Positions 22,705-34,654 of a DNA stretch of 64,000 nucleotides are shown here, in pieces (within the stretch, counting starts at the first letter, position 1; every line of letters begins with the position of its first letter). The DNA comes from Tenrec ecaudatus (Eukaryota > Chordata > Mammalia > Afrosoricida > Tenrecidae), in the NCBI RefSeq assembly GCF_050624435.1, contig NC_134534.1, forward strand, positions 69,959,501-70,023,500, in the 5' to 3' direction. The notes beneath the pieces are model-generated. The model was not told the DNA's origin. It saw only the letters and a program-made list of their open reading frames with translations, and searched no databases. The position numbers and the translations under genes are program-made.

Positions 22705-23100
22705 AAAGTTGTTAGCTGATATCCCGTCAGTTATGACCCATAGTGACCCTAGATTCAAAAGAACAAACACTGCTGTGTCCTGCACCATCCTCACTATTTG
22801 TATGGTTCGCACCCACTGTTGCAGTCATTGTGTCAGTTCATCTTGTTTCAGGTCTTCCTTTGTTTCATTGCCCCTCCATTTGACCAAGCATGAAGTCCTT
22901 CTCCAGGGACTGGTCTCTCCTGCCAATGCCTGAAGTATGTAAAACAAAGTGGCACCGTTGTCTCTAAATAGCTTTCTGGTTGCACTCTTCCCAGACAGGT
23001 TTATTTGTCCTTTTGGAAGTCCATCTATGTTCAATGTTCTTAGTCAGCACCATAATTCAAATGCATTGATTCTTCTTTGGTGACCCTTATTCTCCTTAAT
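22705..23100 (-). mobile_element. BovB-like RTE, antisense 3'-end fragment nested in family B
   Basis: 'gatatcccgtcagttatgac' (22718-22737), 'tgcaccatcctcactatttg' (22781-22800) and 'aagtccttctccagggactg' (22891-22910) are the antisense end of the LINE. It is flanked on both sides by family B sequence, so BovB is the younger insertion here. Confidence 0.82.
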
Positions 23101-23471
23101 CTGTTCAGAGCCTCGATACCCTTGAGGCAGTTTTCATTCATGTGTTGTCTATTCTTAGTATAAATTGACAGTGTGTGGGACTAGTTGGCTTCTATTAGAT
23201 TAGGATCCTCATCTGGTTCGTTGATCCCTTATGCTACCCGCCAATACCAGTAACCATCCGTGGGCTGCTGACATTGGATTCACTTGGCCGTCTCAGATTT
23301 AGTCAACTTGGTGTTCACCAGATTGTGGGCTTTCTGCTTTGTCTTCCTGCTTCCTAATCATGAAACCCTGCAGCTACAGGAATCAAGAAAAGCCTTGAGG
23401 TTGTATGTGAACCATGGACTTGAATTGGACTGGGCTTACTAACTTCTACAACTGGGTAATCCATTTATTGA

Positions 23472-23536
<65 letters not shown>

Positions 23537-23578
23537 TCTGGTTTTCCTTCTCTGAGAGCCCAGTCTAACATACAGATA
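23101..23578 (+). mobile_element. Medium-reiteration repeat (family B), right part
   Basis: Continues the repeat broken at 22,705. 'catgaaaccctgcagctaca' (23359-23378) and the ending 'gcccagtctaacataca' (23558-23574) recur in related form near 51,990 and at the ends of family A copies. A long dinucleotide tract sits near its 3' end. Confidence 0.5.
23472..23535 (+). repeat. (CT)n(AC)n microsatellite
   Basis: A (CT) run at 23472-23490 passes directly into about 22 uninterrupted AC units (23491-23535). Length suggests it is polymorphic. Confidence 0.95.
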
Positions 23579-24183
23579 TTTCAATAATTTTCTACACTGC
23601 CCTTTAAAGATTCAAATATAAGATTACATTTATACATTTTAAGTAAATCTTGAACTTGGAGATATAGTATATTTTGATATGTTATACTATTATGGTGAGA
23701 GTCTTTAGGGATATCAAAGGTGCAATCTTGGTAGATTTCCTTGAAGGACAGAGGATCTTCATGGGACTTATTCTGAAAAAGTTTTAAGAAAATTAAAATC
23801 TGCATTGATGAGAAACAAATCCAGAAAAGTTGAACCGAGGAAAATGTTTCCATCATAACAATGCACCTGCTTATTCCTAGCAGGTAGCAAGGCCTTTTTG
23901 TGAACATTTTGTTGGGAAACTTATACCCCTGATCTTCCTTCATCAGACTTCATGTGTCTCACTCATAGTTCTTTGAAAACAAGCACAATCCAAGTCCCTC
24001 AAGGATCTTCAAACTGCAATTTGTCATGATATAAACTGAAGAATGCACACAGAACTTTCATATCATTGTATATCAAATTAAGTAAATTATTAACCAATAA
24101 GAGGGTACAACTTTGTATCAGGATCTGGAAGCGTGTAAGCAAAGTCTTCCATCTCCATTGTTCTTTTAGCTGCCCTTGACCTT
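23579..24183. other. Single-copy stretch
   Basis: No repeat family recognised. A 120-codon minus-strand frame (23581-23943) shows no domain and no supporting signals. I leave it uncalled. Confidence 0.4.
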
Positions 24184-24659
24184 TGTGGTAGTTATATAAT
24201 CTAGTGTCAATTTGGGACTTGAGTGGATTGAGTGATGAGGTAGAGTCCAGTCTGTCAATCGGGTCATAGCCAATGAAGCCTTTGTGTGGGCATCATCTTC
24301 TCCTGAGAATTCTGGGAAATCCTGTGTTTTCTCCTTGGAGGCAGGAGACACCACTCTCTATCTCTCTCTGTTGTCTCCCCGAGAGATACCTTTACTGACA
24401 AGACAGATGTCACTATGCTGATAGACCCATGCCCTGGGAACTGAAGGAGCCACGTGAAAACCCCAGTCTGTGCTGAGATGCTTTTACTGCCTGCCACTGA
24501 ATCCCAAAGACTTTGTACCCACTGGTCTGTGATCATCCTGCTTCCGGCATCATTGCATGTGTTTTGTGAGTCTGGAGAGGACTTTATAGATTGGTATCAG
24601 ACATATGGGCTCATACCGATTTATCAATTCATTTCTATAGTCTACCCAGACTGACACAA
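24184..24659 (+). mobile_element. Medium-reiteration repeat (family A), full length
   Basis: A 476-bp copy starting TGTGGTAGTT and ending 'cccagactgacacaa'. Internal landmarks such as 'gtgctgagatgcttttactg' (24471-24490) and 'cattgcatgtgttttgtgag' (24551-24570) align it with 41397-41858 and, in reverse, with 2248-2702. No open frame of note. Confidence 0.62.
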
Positions 24660-25345
24660 TTTTGCAGGCCTTCACTCAATCACATAAATATAAGCCACTT
24701 AAGCCCCTGATGATAGGTCCTATGTGCTTCCCCAAAACATCTTCCTGTGTTCCCCCTCAGAACAAGCTCATCTTTGGCTTGTAGAACAGGCTTCTCTTGA
24801 CCCACTCGGGGTAGGGTCATCTTGGCGCTGCTCTTGGTCATTGCTGGCTCTGCAACTAGGTCCTTTCTGGGTATCCCCCTTTTTTCATGTCACGTGAGCT
24901 CTTGAGCCACGTTAGAGCTGTTTTAGGAGATTCTCTCCCTTCTTTCCAATTTTCTGTTCTTTTTCCCTCTGCTTCTTCCTAATGCTTCCCTACCTGGAAA
25001 AAATTATTTACATTAATTTTGCAAAGAATCATGGTAAAAGGAAGTGATCTCACCAACTTGGTCATGATAGAATTTGCAACAAATTTCAAAGGAATAAAAG
25101 CAAATATTTATTTTGATTATAATGCAGTTACATTTGAGATAATTACTTAGACAACAAAAATTCAAAATCAGAATATGTTTCTTAAGAACCATGATCAAAT
25201 AGGAATAATAAAAATTATAAAATATTTGAAACTAAAATAACTAAAAAGTACAAGTCAAAACCTGTGTGGCGTAACTAAAGCAATCATAAAGAAAAATAAA
25301 CAAAAGTTTAATCTTAAATGCTATATGTTAGGAATTTTGCATATA
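24660..25345. other. Single-copy stretch
   Basis: No recognised repeat or gene. Strongly A+T-rich from 25,010 on. Confidence 0.45.
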
Positions 25346-25423
25346 TGAGGTTCTTCAAAAGGATCATGAAGAAATGGAGTTGAAAGAGAAAACAATTTTC
25401 ACAAACCTTTTGAAGCTTCCTTG
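25346..25423. mobile_element. Mini-mariner MITE, about 78 bp
   Basis: A near-palindromic element flanked by TA on both sides (25344-25345 and 25424-25425). The left arm 'tgaggttcttcaaaaggatc' (25346-25365) mirrors the right arm 'accttttgaagcttccttg' (25405-25423). TA duplication, size and structure match internally deleted mariners of the MADE1 kind. Confidence 0.72.
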
Positions 25424-25435
25424 TATAACTCATTG

Positions 25436-25613
25436 TTGTTATAGGACCTATAGAACTGAGCACAACTGAGTACAGACGTGGTGTTTCTGAGGCTGAACAT
25501 CTGTAAAGCAGCAGGCGGCCACCTCTTTCTTCTCCAGAGCAGCTGGTGGGTTCAAACCATCAACCTCGCAGTCAGTAGCTAAGCACTTTAATCATTGCAC
25601 CACCAGGGCCTCT
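25436..25613 (-). mobile_element. AfroSINE, antisense
   Basis: 'gcagctggtgggttcaaacc' (25539-25558) and 'ttgcaccaccagggcctc' (25596-25613) give the antisense tRNA-like head. It lies 13 bp from the mini-mariner. Confidence 0.78.
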
Positions 25614-25812
25614 TGCTATACACATAGAAATACTATGTATATAAGGAAATGTATAAACTTGAATTTAGTTATTTATATGTAACTAATATATAGATATTAT
25701 TATTTATTCCTTCTCTACTTTTCAAAGGGAGAAAGAAGAAAAAAATAAGGGTAAGACACAAAGAGAAAGAAAACAAAGACATAATAGAAAAAATGAACAA
25801 ATTTTTTCCTTG

Positions 25813-25854
25813 AAAAGATAAATAAAATTGAAAAAAAAAGATAAATAAAATTGA
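25813..25854 (+). repeat. Second duplication scar around a bare A run
   Basis: The 19-mer 'aaaagataaataaaattga' at 25813-25831 is repeated at 25836-25854, separated by only a few A. Same architecture as 5585-5626, though in A+T-rich DNA simple slippage is a more serious alternative. Confidence 0.5.
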
Positions 25855-26099
25855 TAAACCAATGATGAAATTCCTCAAGAATAATGAAGAAGACACAGAG
25901 ATACAAAGCAAATATACACTAACTATGATAGAACTTAAAATACAGTGGACATCAGGAATTATTCTACACTAGTGCTTTTGAAAATGTAGCTAATACATTT
26001 GTAGAAAATGTAATTTACTAAAATTAACACAAGAAGTCACACGTTACAAAAACTTTTTACAAAATGGAGGTCCTTGGATTTAGAGAAGTTAAATCATGT
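25855..26099. other. Stretch without recognised features
   Basis: A+T-rich, nothing recognised. Confidence 0.4.
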
Positions 26100-26335
26100 A
26101 CTTGTTACAGGGACAGGCCCTGGAGACATTCCACCTGACTTTGAATCCCAGTTCTACCATATTTCATCTCTTTGGGCAAGTTATTTAACTTCCCTAAATC
26201 TCAGATCTTTCAGTTAAAAAATGAGGGCAGTAATCACATCTCCTCATAGGTTGTTGTAAGGATTAAATAAGATAATTCACATGAAGAGCTTAGCACAGTG
26301 TGAGGCAATAAATGTCAGCTATTATTAATAACATA
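26100..26335 (+). mobile_element. MIR SINE, sense
   Basis: Old mammalian-wide interspersed repeat. It has 'ctttgaatcccagttctacc' (26139-26158), the core 'gggcaagttatttaacttcc' (26175-26194), 'gttgttgtaaggattaaata' (26251-26270) and 'gcttagcacagtgtgaggca' (26289-26308), all in canonical order. Confidence 0.85.
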
Positions 26336-27261
26336 GTCATCAATCTTTCAAAAGTCAAGGATGGCATTTCAATGCTTCCCCTCTGTTTATAGTTCTGGAA
26401 ATCTCTTGTATGCTTCTGATAGTTTTTACTTTGAAGGCACAGAATGTTAATGTACAGTATATTCTAACATATCCTTAAAAAGTAAATGATACTCAATTAT
26501 CCCACTTAATGACTTTTGCTAAGAATTTCTCTGGTCAGATGTCATCGAATGCCTTAGGCACGGTACTAAGTACCGATGAAACAAAGAAGGATAAGTCAGT
26601 GTTCTGTCTGCTAGAGGAGCATACTGTGCTAGAGATACAACATACAGATCCGCTGCTGTCAAGTAGAATCAGGCTCATCGAGACCAAGCAAGCATAGGGT
26701 GGCAATGCAAGTTTGTAAGGATTAGCATGGCAATAAACCCAATTTTATGGGAAAAGTTAATCTAATGGAAACTTGGATTGAGGACAAGAGAAGTCCTTCT
26801 GGATAAGCTATCCCACTTGTATCTTTAATGCTGAATTTATGGCCAGGCATATAAGTTGAAAAATAAAGGTAAGATAGCTATAAATAATTATAAAGGAAGC
26901 GTTATTAAGGACTAAGATGCAAGAATTGTACTTTATATTTTAGAATATTAAAATGTATGCATGTATTTATATTTTAGAATATTTCAAGTATTTTGACTTA
27001 TTTTGGTAAGATACATATTTTGTTTTGTTTGTTTTAGTTTGGTAAGGTTAAGTATCATTTTTGTATAATTAGAAAACTGTTTTAGATTGTCATATATACA
27101 GATAATTTGTTTAGGATAGAAGAAATCTTACTTTGATCTAAGAAATACTGCTTCCTTGTGGACAGAATCTTTAAAATACTACATCCAGATAGCCAGGTAA
27201 TATCACTGAGAAAGTAGTGTCACAAGATGATCAAATCAGAAACCGAAATATTTAATGAATT
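26336..27261. other. Mostly single-copy stretch
   Basis: No firm repeat. 'ccgctgctgtcaagtagaat' (26650-26669) resembles an AfroSINE tail fragment of about 45 bp in antisense. The rest is A+T-rich. Confidence 0.4.
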
Positions 27262-28015
27262 GTACAGCAATATGACACAACCTTGGTTGCTGAGAATGAG
27301 GAGGACTTGATGTACTTGCTGATTAAGATCAAGAATTATAGCATTCAATATGGATTACAAATTAATATAAAGAAAACCAAAATCCTCACAACTGGACCAA
27401 TAGGCAACACCATGATAAATGGAGACGAGGCTGAAGTTGTCAAGGATTTTGATTTACTTGGATCTACCATCAATGCTCACGCAAGCTGCAGTTAAGTGGT
27501 TAAAAGAGGTCTTTCATTGGGTAAATCTGCTGCACAAGACCTTTTAGAGTTTTGAAGAGCAAGGATGTTACTTCGAGGAATACGGTGTGCCTGATGCAAA
27601 CCCTGGTATTCTCCAGTGCATCATATGCATGCGAACGTTGGGCATTGAATAAGGAAGACTGTGGAAGAATAGATGCATTTGAATTGTGTTTCTGGAGAAG
27701 AGTATTGAAAGTACCATAGATTTCTAAAAGGACAAACTAAACTGTATTGGAAGAAGCAAGGTCAGAGCACTCCTTAGAGACAGAGACTTTCAGAAAGTCT
27801 TCATCTTACATATTCTGGACATATTGTCAGGAGAGACCAGTCCCTTGAGAGGGAAGACCCTTGATGAGATGGATTGACACAGTGGCTGAGTCTATGGCCT
27901 CAGGCATGGGAACATTTATGATGTTGGTGCAGGACTATTCATTGCTTTGTTCTGTTTGTACATAAGGTTCATATGGGTAGGAACTAACCAGATGGCATCT
28001 AACAACAACAATAGC
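27262..28015 (+). mobile_element. BovB-like RTE, sense, reverse transcriptase C-part to 3' end
   Basis: Sense fragment from the reverse transcriptase catalytic loop to the 3' terminus. The loop reads 'caatatgacacaacc' (27267-27281), lacking six bases that in the copy at 60,035 encode part of the Tyr-Ala-Asp-Asp motif, so the active site is deleted. A 70-codon frame (27283-27495) remains of the domain downstream. The 3' end 'tggcatctaacaacaacaat' (27992-28011) is the family's terminus. 5' truncated. Confidence 0.86.
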
Positions 28016-28283
28016 ATGATAATAGGAGACAAGGGGGAACCCTATTATAATTATCTATGTGCGTTAATAACAAGGAAAAATAAAAACCAACCTGAAAGTG
28101 CTGACTACGACACAGCTTCTTCTGAATAGTCATGTTTATTCTAAGAAAAAACTGCTGAAGAAATAAATAGTTGTATCATATTAATGGACTATAGATAGTT
28201 TCAAGATAAAGCTTCGTGAATCAAAATTTCTACTAATTTCATAAATTTCCATATTTATCAAATCTTCTTTCCTGGTAATGTGG
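28016..28283. other. Stretch without recognised features
   Basis: A+T-rich spacer after the BovB 3' end. Confidence 0.4.
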
Positions 28284-28375
28284 TGAAAAACCCAAACCAA
28301 CTGCCATCAAGTCAATTCTGACTCATGGGGACCCACCCACTTTGCAGCTAGCTGTGCAACGACAGGCATGAAACA
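28284..28375 (-). mobile_element. AfroSINE or RTE tail, antisense fragment
   Basis: 'ctgccatcaagtcaattctg' (28301-28320) with 'actcatggggacccac' is the shared SINE/RTE terminal motif in antisense. Too short to separate the two. Confidence 0.55.
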
Positions 28376-28705
28376 TATGTTAAGTGAAAGGGCCCAGAAA
28401 GAAATGTTCTTACTTTTTGTTAGCCTAAAAAACCTAGAGACATTCATGTTCACACTTTTCAAAAACAAAAACAAAAAAGCATAATGAATTAACAAGTATT
28501 TATATTATACACAGACACGTCATCAATTTTAACTGATTATATAAATGACCACATAAAGATTCTTATTTGAGGAAGCCATGAAGAATGGAACTATCTTTAA
28601 AGCAAAGAGAAGTTGGGCACACTGAATGAATCTTTAAAATGATCAAATATCTTCCATCTCATTTGATCCCTGTGAACCCCAGCCTGTAGGAGTTTATCTT
28701 TGGCC

Positions 28706-28905
28706 AGAATCAAAACCAGAACCAAACTCACTGCCATTGAGTATATATAGGCCCACTCACTGGGACCCTATAGGGCAGCATGGAACTGCCCCTGTGGGTT
28801 TCTGATACTGGAGTAGAAAGCTGCATCTTTCTTCCATGGTTAGCGGTTAACTGCCGCCCCTCCAATTAGCAGCCCAGTGTGTAAACTCTGTTAAGTTGAC
28901 AACTT
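28706..28905 (-). mobile_element. AfroSINE, antisense
   Basis: Tail 'aaccaaactcactgccattg' (28720-28739), 'ggaccctatagggcagcatg' (28761-28780) and 'gatactggagtagaaagctg' (28804-28823) identify it. A short insertion ('tatata') breaks the tail motif. Confidence 0.8.
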
Positions 28906-30787
28906 AGCTACTCAGTGAAGTCAGCAGTGGTCTCCCTGCTATTACTAGGAAGACACAATGTTGTCTCATGTCAATTCTCTAGTATTTCTAAAGCAATTTT
29001 CACATCATTGGACTAAAAAATAAAAGAGGGGGGATTTTAATTGTGATGGGAGTTATCACACTAAGGACATTTTCCTTGAAGAATGGACCTAAGTACAATT
29101 CAAATGACGAACCAACACACACTATTTTTCCTGGCAGCCACCAGGCATGTGGGTAAAAGTAGCACATTTTATATCTTGATTATTCTCTGATGGATTCACA
29201 TGTGTTAATCTTACCTTTTTAAACTAAATTGTGTGCATTCTGAGTGCAAGCAAATTTAAGCTATTACCCTCATATCTCCCATGGCAACTGCTGTCGGACT
29301 GGTGGGGATGGACACAAGTTAAAAAGGACTCTTCGGTTCCAGGCTTCATTTCAGTTGCAACCCCAGACCCTTATTTTATTAACTTATTTTTGTTTTCCAC
29401 ATCGATATACTTTTTACCTGAAGAAAAAAAAAGTCTATTAGGAATAAAACTTTTGAAAGGGAAATTATAAAAATGAGATGGAAGGGAGGGAGGAAGGAAG
29501 GAGTAAGCAAGGAAAGAAGGAAAAGGAGGAAAGAAAAAAGTAAGAAGAGAAACAAGGGAGAAGTAAGAAAGATGGAAAAGAAAACAAAGGGAGGAAAAAC
29601 CACTGGCTCAGAGTCTAATGCACAGCTGGGAGCACGGGACAGAGGTTGATAACGCACAGCAGTGTATTAGTCCAGTGCAGTAGGCAGGCATCTTTGTTTC
29701 AGATTTCTCTTTAAAAAAATGGGGGGGTTTCATTTTCAGAAACAAGTGAGTCTTGATTGTTCATTAAAATAAAAGCACCCTAATCAATACTGTAGGTCTG
29801 GTGGATTTTTTCCCCCTGGTATGCTCAATTTCATTTTTCGTAACACTCAGGTATAATTCTGGAATTAGATCTGAAGGTTATAGGATCAACTATTAAAAGA
29901 AGCAGTCCCATTGAACTGCTGATGCTCAGAAGGCAAATGACATTTGGAAGTAGGACTCTAGAGGCCTAAGTGGGCACAGTTGTCTTCCCAAGAGGGGAAA
30001 GTCTGTATTACACAGCACCAGTTTGCTGTCAACCCTCTCTCATTTGACTTTAAATAAACTTGACCTTTCAGAAAAAAAATGGTTCTAGAAACATGATGCT
30101 GAGTTTCTGGGAAAATTTATTTCACCAGATTTATATAAAACATCTAAAGACTTTATGAAGCTACCAAAATTAATAATCTTTTAAAAAATTATTTACGTTG
30201 GTATCCATGATACCTGCTTAGCAGCTCCACTTTTTGCCTTTCTGTTTTCATCACACACCATAAAAGAATGCCCTTCCAAACTTTAGAAGAGAGCTTTTAT
30301 TTAGGAACACGCCTTTTTCTTTTCAACAAGAGGAGATGAGGGACTCCCTTACACTAGTGATAGTGACATTCCAAATCCACCATCCTGCTGAAATAAAGCA
30401 CACTAACGATGATGGAAAAGTAAACAGTCTGTCCTCAACTTCGTGAATTTAAGTAAAGAACATCCCATTATGTGTGTTGCTTAAAATTCCATAGAAATCT
30501 TCATTCTATTTTTGGATCTTCAGAATATGAGGTACCCAAATTGCCCATTTTCTCATAGCTCAACTATTACCTTGCTTTTAACATTGTTTTAAAAGTATCC
30601 TTTCGGGCAAATGCAGTAGGACCCATTGAGGCCTACACTTTAGAATGATAGCAGATTCCTGTGAGTAACATCTTAGAATATGGATCCTTACAAGAAAATT
30701 TTAATAGACATTTCTGAAGCATTAATTGAAATGCAAATGTATATATATTCATTATATCCACAAATGAATCACCTAGTCAAAAAAAGA
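28906..30787. other. Single-copy stretch with a purine-rich tract
   Basis: No recognised interspersed repeat over almost 1.9 kb. Positions 29476-29597 are nearly pure purine (GA/GGAA mixtures) on the plus strand and could form triplex DNA. No exon-like frame. Confidence 0.45.
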
Positions 30788-30916
30788 ACAGAAAAAGATG
30801 GAATGAAAGGAGGGAGGCACGTACAAAGAGAGGAAGGAATGAAGAAAGCAAGGAGGAAACGAAGGAAGGAAGGAAGGAAGGAAGGAAGGAAGGAAGGAAG
30901 GAAGGAAGGAAGGAAG
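30788..30916 (+). repeat. Purine tract ending in (GAAG)n
   Basis: Purine-rich sequence from 30788 ends in about 14 uninterrupted GAAG units (30861-30916). An 81-codon frame runs through it only because the tetranucleotide lacks stops. Confidence 0.92.
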
Positions 30917-32699
30917 AGAGATTGATTTCACTTTGCTAAGTCAGACTTAGCCTGGAAAGATGAAGAACGACTGTGTTGATCATCCCAGTTCTTTCCTTGC
31001 TTTTTATTTGGCCAACACTAACAAAAGAGAGAGAGATGAAACAAAAAATAATCTAGTCATCATCTGTTTTGCTTTACTGGACTTCAAGAAAAGTGGAAAA
31101 TTATATCCTGAGAACACACAAATGTAGACATGGAGGTTATGCATGAGTTTTTCCTTCTCGGTGTATTATCATACTGTGGTGTAGATCTTTTTATGTGACA
31201 GAAAGGGTGGAACAGAAATTCCCATCCAAAAATTGCTGAAAACTTTATGCCCTATTTTGCAACTCTAAAATAATGACTTTGTTCCCATGACCACAAAAGC
31301 CTTTTTCCCTCTGACTTCTGCAGGGGGAGCCTATTAAGATTTCTTCAGTACGTCTGGTGAGAGTGGGAAAAGTGTGATTCAGTCCACTGTTTGGAAACTT
31401 GGAATCAGACAATACATTTTTATACCCATATAAATGTAATGTAGCTCACCAAGAAGCTGTTATTTTGAGTGTCAGGCCAGGCATGGAATGAGAACATCTG
31501 TGAGTTACGCCCATTCCCTACAAAAAATACTATCTGCTTTTTCTCGATAGTCTGAAAAATCACTGAAAAACTTTAGTGGCTTTTAGATTGCCCTTGATAA
31601 GAAAGTGTATCACATAGCCTCCATGTTATGCAGGTACTCATTATCAGTGTCTTCCTTATTTCTATAGAATGAATCTGAATTGGTGCCAACAAGTCGTTTA
31701 TTCTGTTATCTTATATAGTCTGAGTGCTGGGTTGTTTCTTTAGACCCCTTAATTTAAGCACTCTAATTTTTCTTGTTTTCTGGTTTCAAATAAAATAGCC
31801 TCATAGTTTTTTGCAACTATTTCAACAGAAAGAAAATCAGATCAGGTCGACTCTGAGTTTATAGTTTAATAATTTAAAATATTAGATCACTACTTAGAAG
31901 AGAAAAAACTCTGTTTTGTTGATGATTGGCATTCATGAAACAACTGGAAGAACTATGTAGAACCACTACCAAGGTTTTTACTCCTAATTTTCCTGTGATC
32001 AACTAAAATATGATAATCCCCCTGAGAATTAACTCCGTAGAAGGGCAGTATCTGAACCTTGACTTGCAGTCTTTAATGCTTGTTGCTGTGCGCTATTGTT
32101 TATTGGTGATTCTTTGTTTTAAAGAAATCTCACAACAGAGCCAGGTTGTCTAGCCCACACACAAAGACATTTTAGACATGCTTAACATTCTTGATAGAAG
32201 CTGAACAGGTAATAGCTGAAAGGGCTTTTCAACACTGTGTGTCTTTCATTTTAAGCTCCTTAACATTCTAACATTCTTGTTGATGAAGTATAATTCATAT
32301 TTATGAATGGAAAAAATAAGAAAAAAATGAGTTCCCAAAGGCAAACTCTCATGACAAAAATGGAAAAATGCTCACCCCACAATCAATGCTTTTTTTTGGT
32401 ACATGTTTTAAGCTTGTTACCTGAAATTGCTTCTAATATACCTTTTCTAGATGACACCTTCAAAAACCCAAGCATTCGTTAAGCATGCCTAACATTCTGT
32501 GATGGATTGAAGAAAAAGCTCAGTTAGAATCACTAATTTGTTGTCTGTTTGTTTGTTTCTGCAATATTATTAATTAAGTCTTTAACTCTTTAAAAAGCCA
32601 AGGTTTGAGCTTATAGGAAAGAAATTCATTGTGAAAATAAACCAGATTTTAATAAACTATAATATTAGTTTCTTTTTCATTTTTCCTAGTACTTCTGAG
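30917..32699. other. Longest clean single-copy stretch of the left half
   Basis: About 1.8 kb in which I recognise no repeat, gene or RNA. This makes it a sensible target for a conservation test. Confidence 0.45.
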
Positions 32700-32840
32700 C
32701 TGGAGAAAGAAGAGGCTTTCTACTGCCACAAAGAGTTCTAGTCTAAGAACCCCACAGGGGTAGCTCTGCCCTGCCCTGACACTTGTCCTGAGTCAGAGTT
32801 AACTGACTCGATGGCCATAAGTTCAAGTACTCTCAGGACC
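32700..32840 (+). mobile_element. AfroSINE, sense, 3' part
   Basis: 'ctttctactgccacaaagag' (32716-32735), 'gaaccccacaggggtagctc' (32747-32766) and 'taactgactcgatggccata' (32800-32819) are the sense middle and tail. The head is missing or unrecognisable. Confidence 0.68.
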
Positions 32841-33009
32841 ACTACACAAACACACATGCATGCACACACGCACATTTCATAAGATTCATAAGCCTCATAA
32901 GTCTAAACTGATATTTTATACCCTTGCTATTAGTCAAAAGGGCAGGAGGTGATAAAGCTAGTGCTTTTATGATAGAACACATATGCAAAAAAGTCCTCAT
33001 TAAATATTT

Positions 33010-33480
33010 ATGGGTTTTAAAATTAATTTGAATTCAATTCAGTGAACACCTATTAAACATTTGCTTTGTGCATTGATAATTGTGCAGGGTGTAGTGGGTT
33101 ACATGCAGGGTTATATGAAGGGTTAAATGAAGGAAAGGGGACTCTGTCTCTTTCCCCCAGAACTCAGATCTCATAAAGGTAAGGAATGATCATGTATAAT
33201 AGAGGGTCAGTGTGTGATGAGAACAGCGAGGGGAGAGGGGCCCTCCTGATGGGGTCATTGAGAAGAGGTGGCATTTCAGATTGGCATTTGAGATCTGGTT
33301 CTTGAACACGCTTGGTAGGTGGAATTTCAGAGCAACTATACAGCAGGAGCAAGCATGTAGAGGCATGAAGCATTCAAGACGCTGGGGAAAGAAGTGGCAG
33401 GAAGCTGGGTTGAGGGCAAGCAAGTGCCAGATGCCATGCGGAGAAGTTGGAGTTGGTTTTCTAGGAAGAGAGAACCAACT
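33010..33480 (-). mobile_element. L2 LINE 3' end, antisense
   Basis: Reads as the reverse of the ancient L2 3' end. 'cagtgaacacctattaaaca' (33040-33059) leads in, then 'gagaagaggtggcatttcag' (33260-33279) and later purine-rich text match the order of the L2 C-terminal coding part on the minus strand. The frames of 69-100 codons here (both strands) are remnants of that or chance. Confidence 0.62.
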
Positions 33481-33484
33481 GAGG

Positions 33485-34407
33485 AATTCCAAATAGCTAG
33501 GTGGCCCCCACTTGTTGAAGATGGACCCAGGAGTAGAGCAAGGGATGAATTAAATACGACACACACACTCATATTTTCTCCACCCCAAGACTGACTTCAC
33601 CTGCTTCCCTATTTTCTTTCTTCATTTCCATTCATAGCAAATATCTCGCTCATTTTCCTCATTTATCTTCTCCATTGGCCACTAATGTAAGAGTTTGGCT
33701 TCACACCACACAGCGGTGCAGCAGCAGCAAGAGCATCTGCTTCTATGTTCTTGTCTGCAACAGATGTGATTGCAGTGTAGTGGAGTTGCAAGTAATGAAG
33801 GTTTTTGTTGTTCTTGGATCCATTTGATCATTTCTATCTTCTACTGTTCAGATAACAAACAACTATAGACAAGGGTACCCCTTATTTTTCATTGTTGGGT
33901 CCAGTAGCGTCTCTCTCCAGCCTTCCATAATAGTAAAATTTCTTTGTTTTTCTCATCCTTTGTCCACCTCTCTCGTAGCTCTCTGGCAATTATTGATTCC
34001 TTTGGGGGCATTCCTTCGGTCCTTTTGCTCCTGTGCTCCTCAGACTTCTTGCCCACTCTAATTCTGTACCCTCCTGTGACATGATACCAACCACTCTCAA
34101 AATATGGTTATCCACTGTCTGCGAATGATTCTCAAATGAATTTAGTCATCTTAAATCTGCTGTGGGCTCAGCCAGAAACACAGCTGTCAGTCCGGGCCCT
34201 CTGAGAAACAGATGACAAATCTCTCTTAAAGGCTTGTCAGGTTCAGTAGCCACTCTGAGGCAAAGACCAACTGTTGCGGTGTCCTTCCTGGAGCTGGAGC
34301 GCCGAACTCAAGTGTCCTTCTATGCCCAGACATTGACCAGCAGTGTGCAGAGAGAGCATGACCGTGGGACCCTGGAGGTAGATGTCACCTCACTGCATTC
34401 CCCAGGC
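33485..34407. other. Stretch without assigned repeat
   Basis: No family recognised. The 117-codon frame 34234-34587 begins here but its second half is inside the SPIN-like MITE, so I do not call it a gene. Confidence 0.4.
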
Positions 34408-34586
34408 CAGTGGTTCTCAACCGTCCTAATGCCACAATCCTTGAATACAGTTCCTCATGTGCTGGTGACCCTAACCATACAATTATTTTCATTGCTACTT
34501 CATCACTGTCATTTTGCTACTCTTATGAGTCAGGTGACCCCTGCAAAACCCCAAAGGGGTCACGACCCACAGGTTGAGAACTGCTG
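34408..34586. mobile_element. SPIN-type hAT MITE
   Basis: A 179-bp element with clear terminal inverted repeats: CAGTGGTTCTCAACC (34408-34422) and its mirror GGTTGAGAACTGCTG (34572-34586). Inside are 'tacaattattttcattgcta' (34478-34497) and 'aaaggggtcacgacccacag' (34553-34572). These are hallmarks of the SPIN (SPACE INVADERS) family, a hAT transposon spread horizontally among several mammals and other tetrapods, including tenrecs. No matching 8-bp duplication is visible (ccccaggc versus actccttg). Confidence 0.82.
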
Positions 34587-34654
34587 ACTCCTTGGATATC
34601 TCCTACTGGGATTTGTGAGCAACTCCATGGCTGCCATACTTGTGCCTTATTGAA

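Noticed and set aside
30680-30925. 81-codon Lys/Arg/Glu-rich frame
   Set aside because: Translation of the purine tract and (GAAG)n repeat.
34234-34587. 117-codon frame as a possible gene
   Set aside because: Second half is the SPIN-type MITE; the first half has no recognisable domain.
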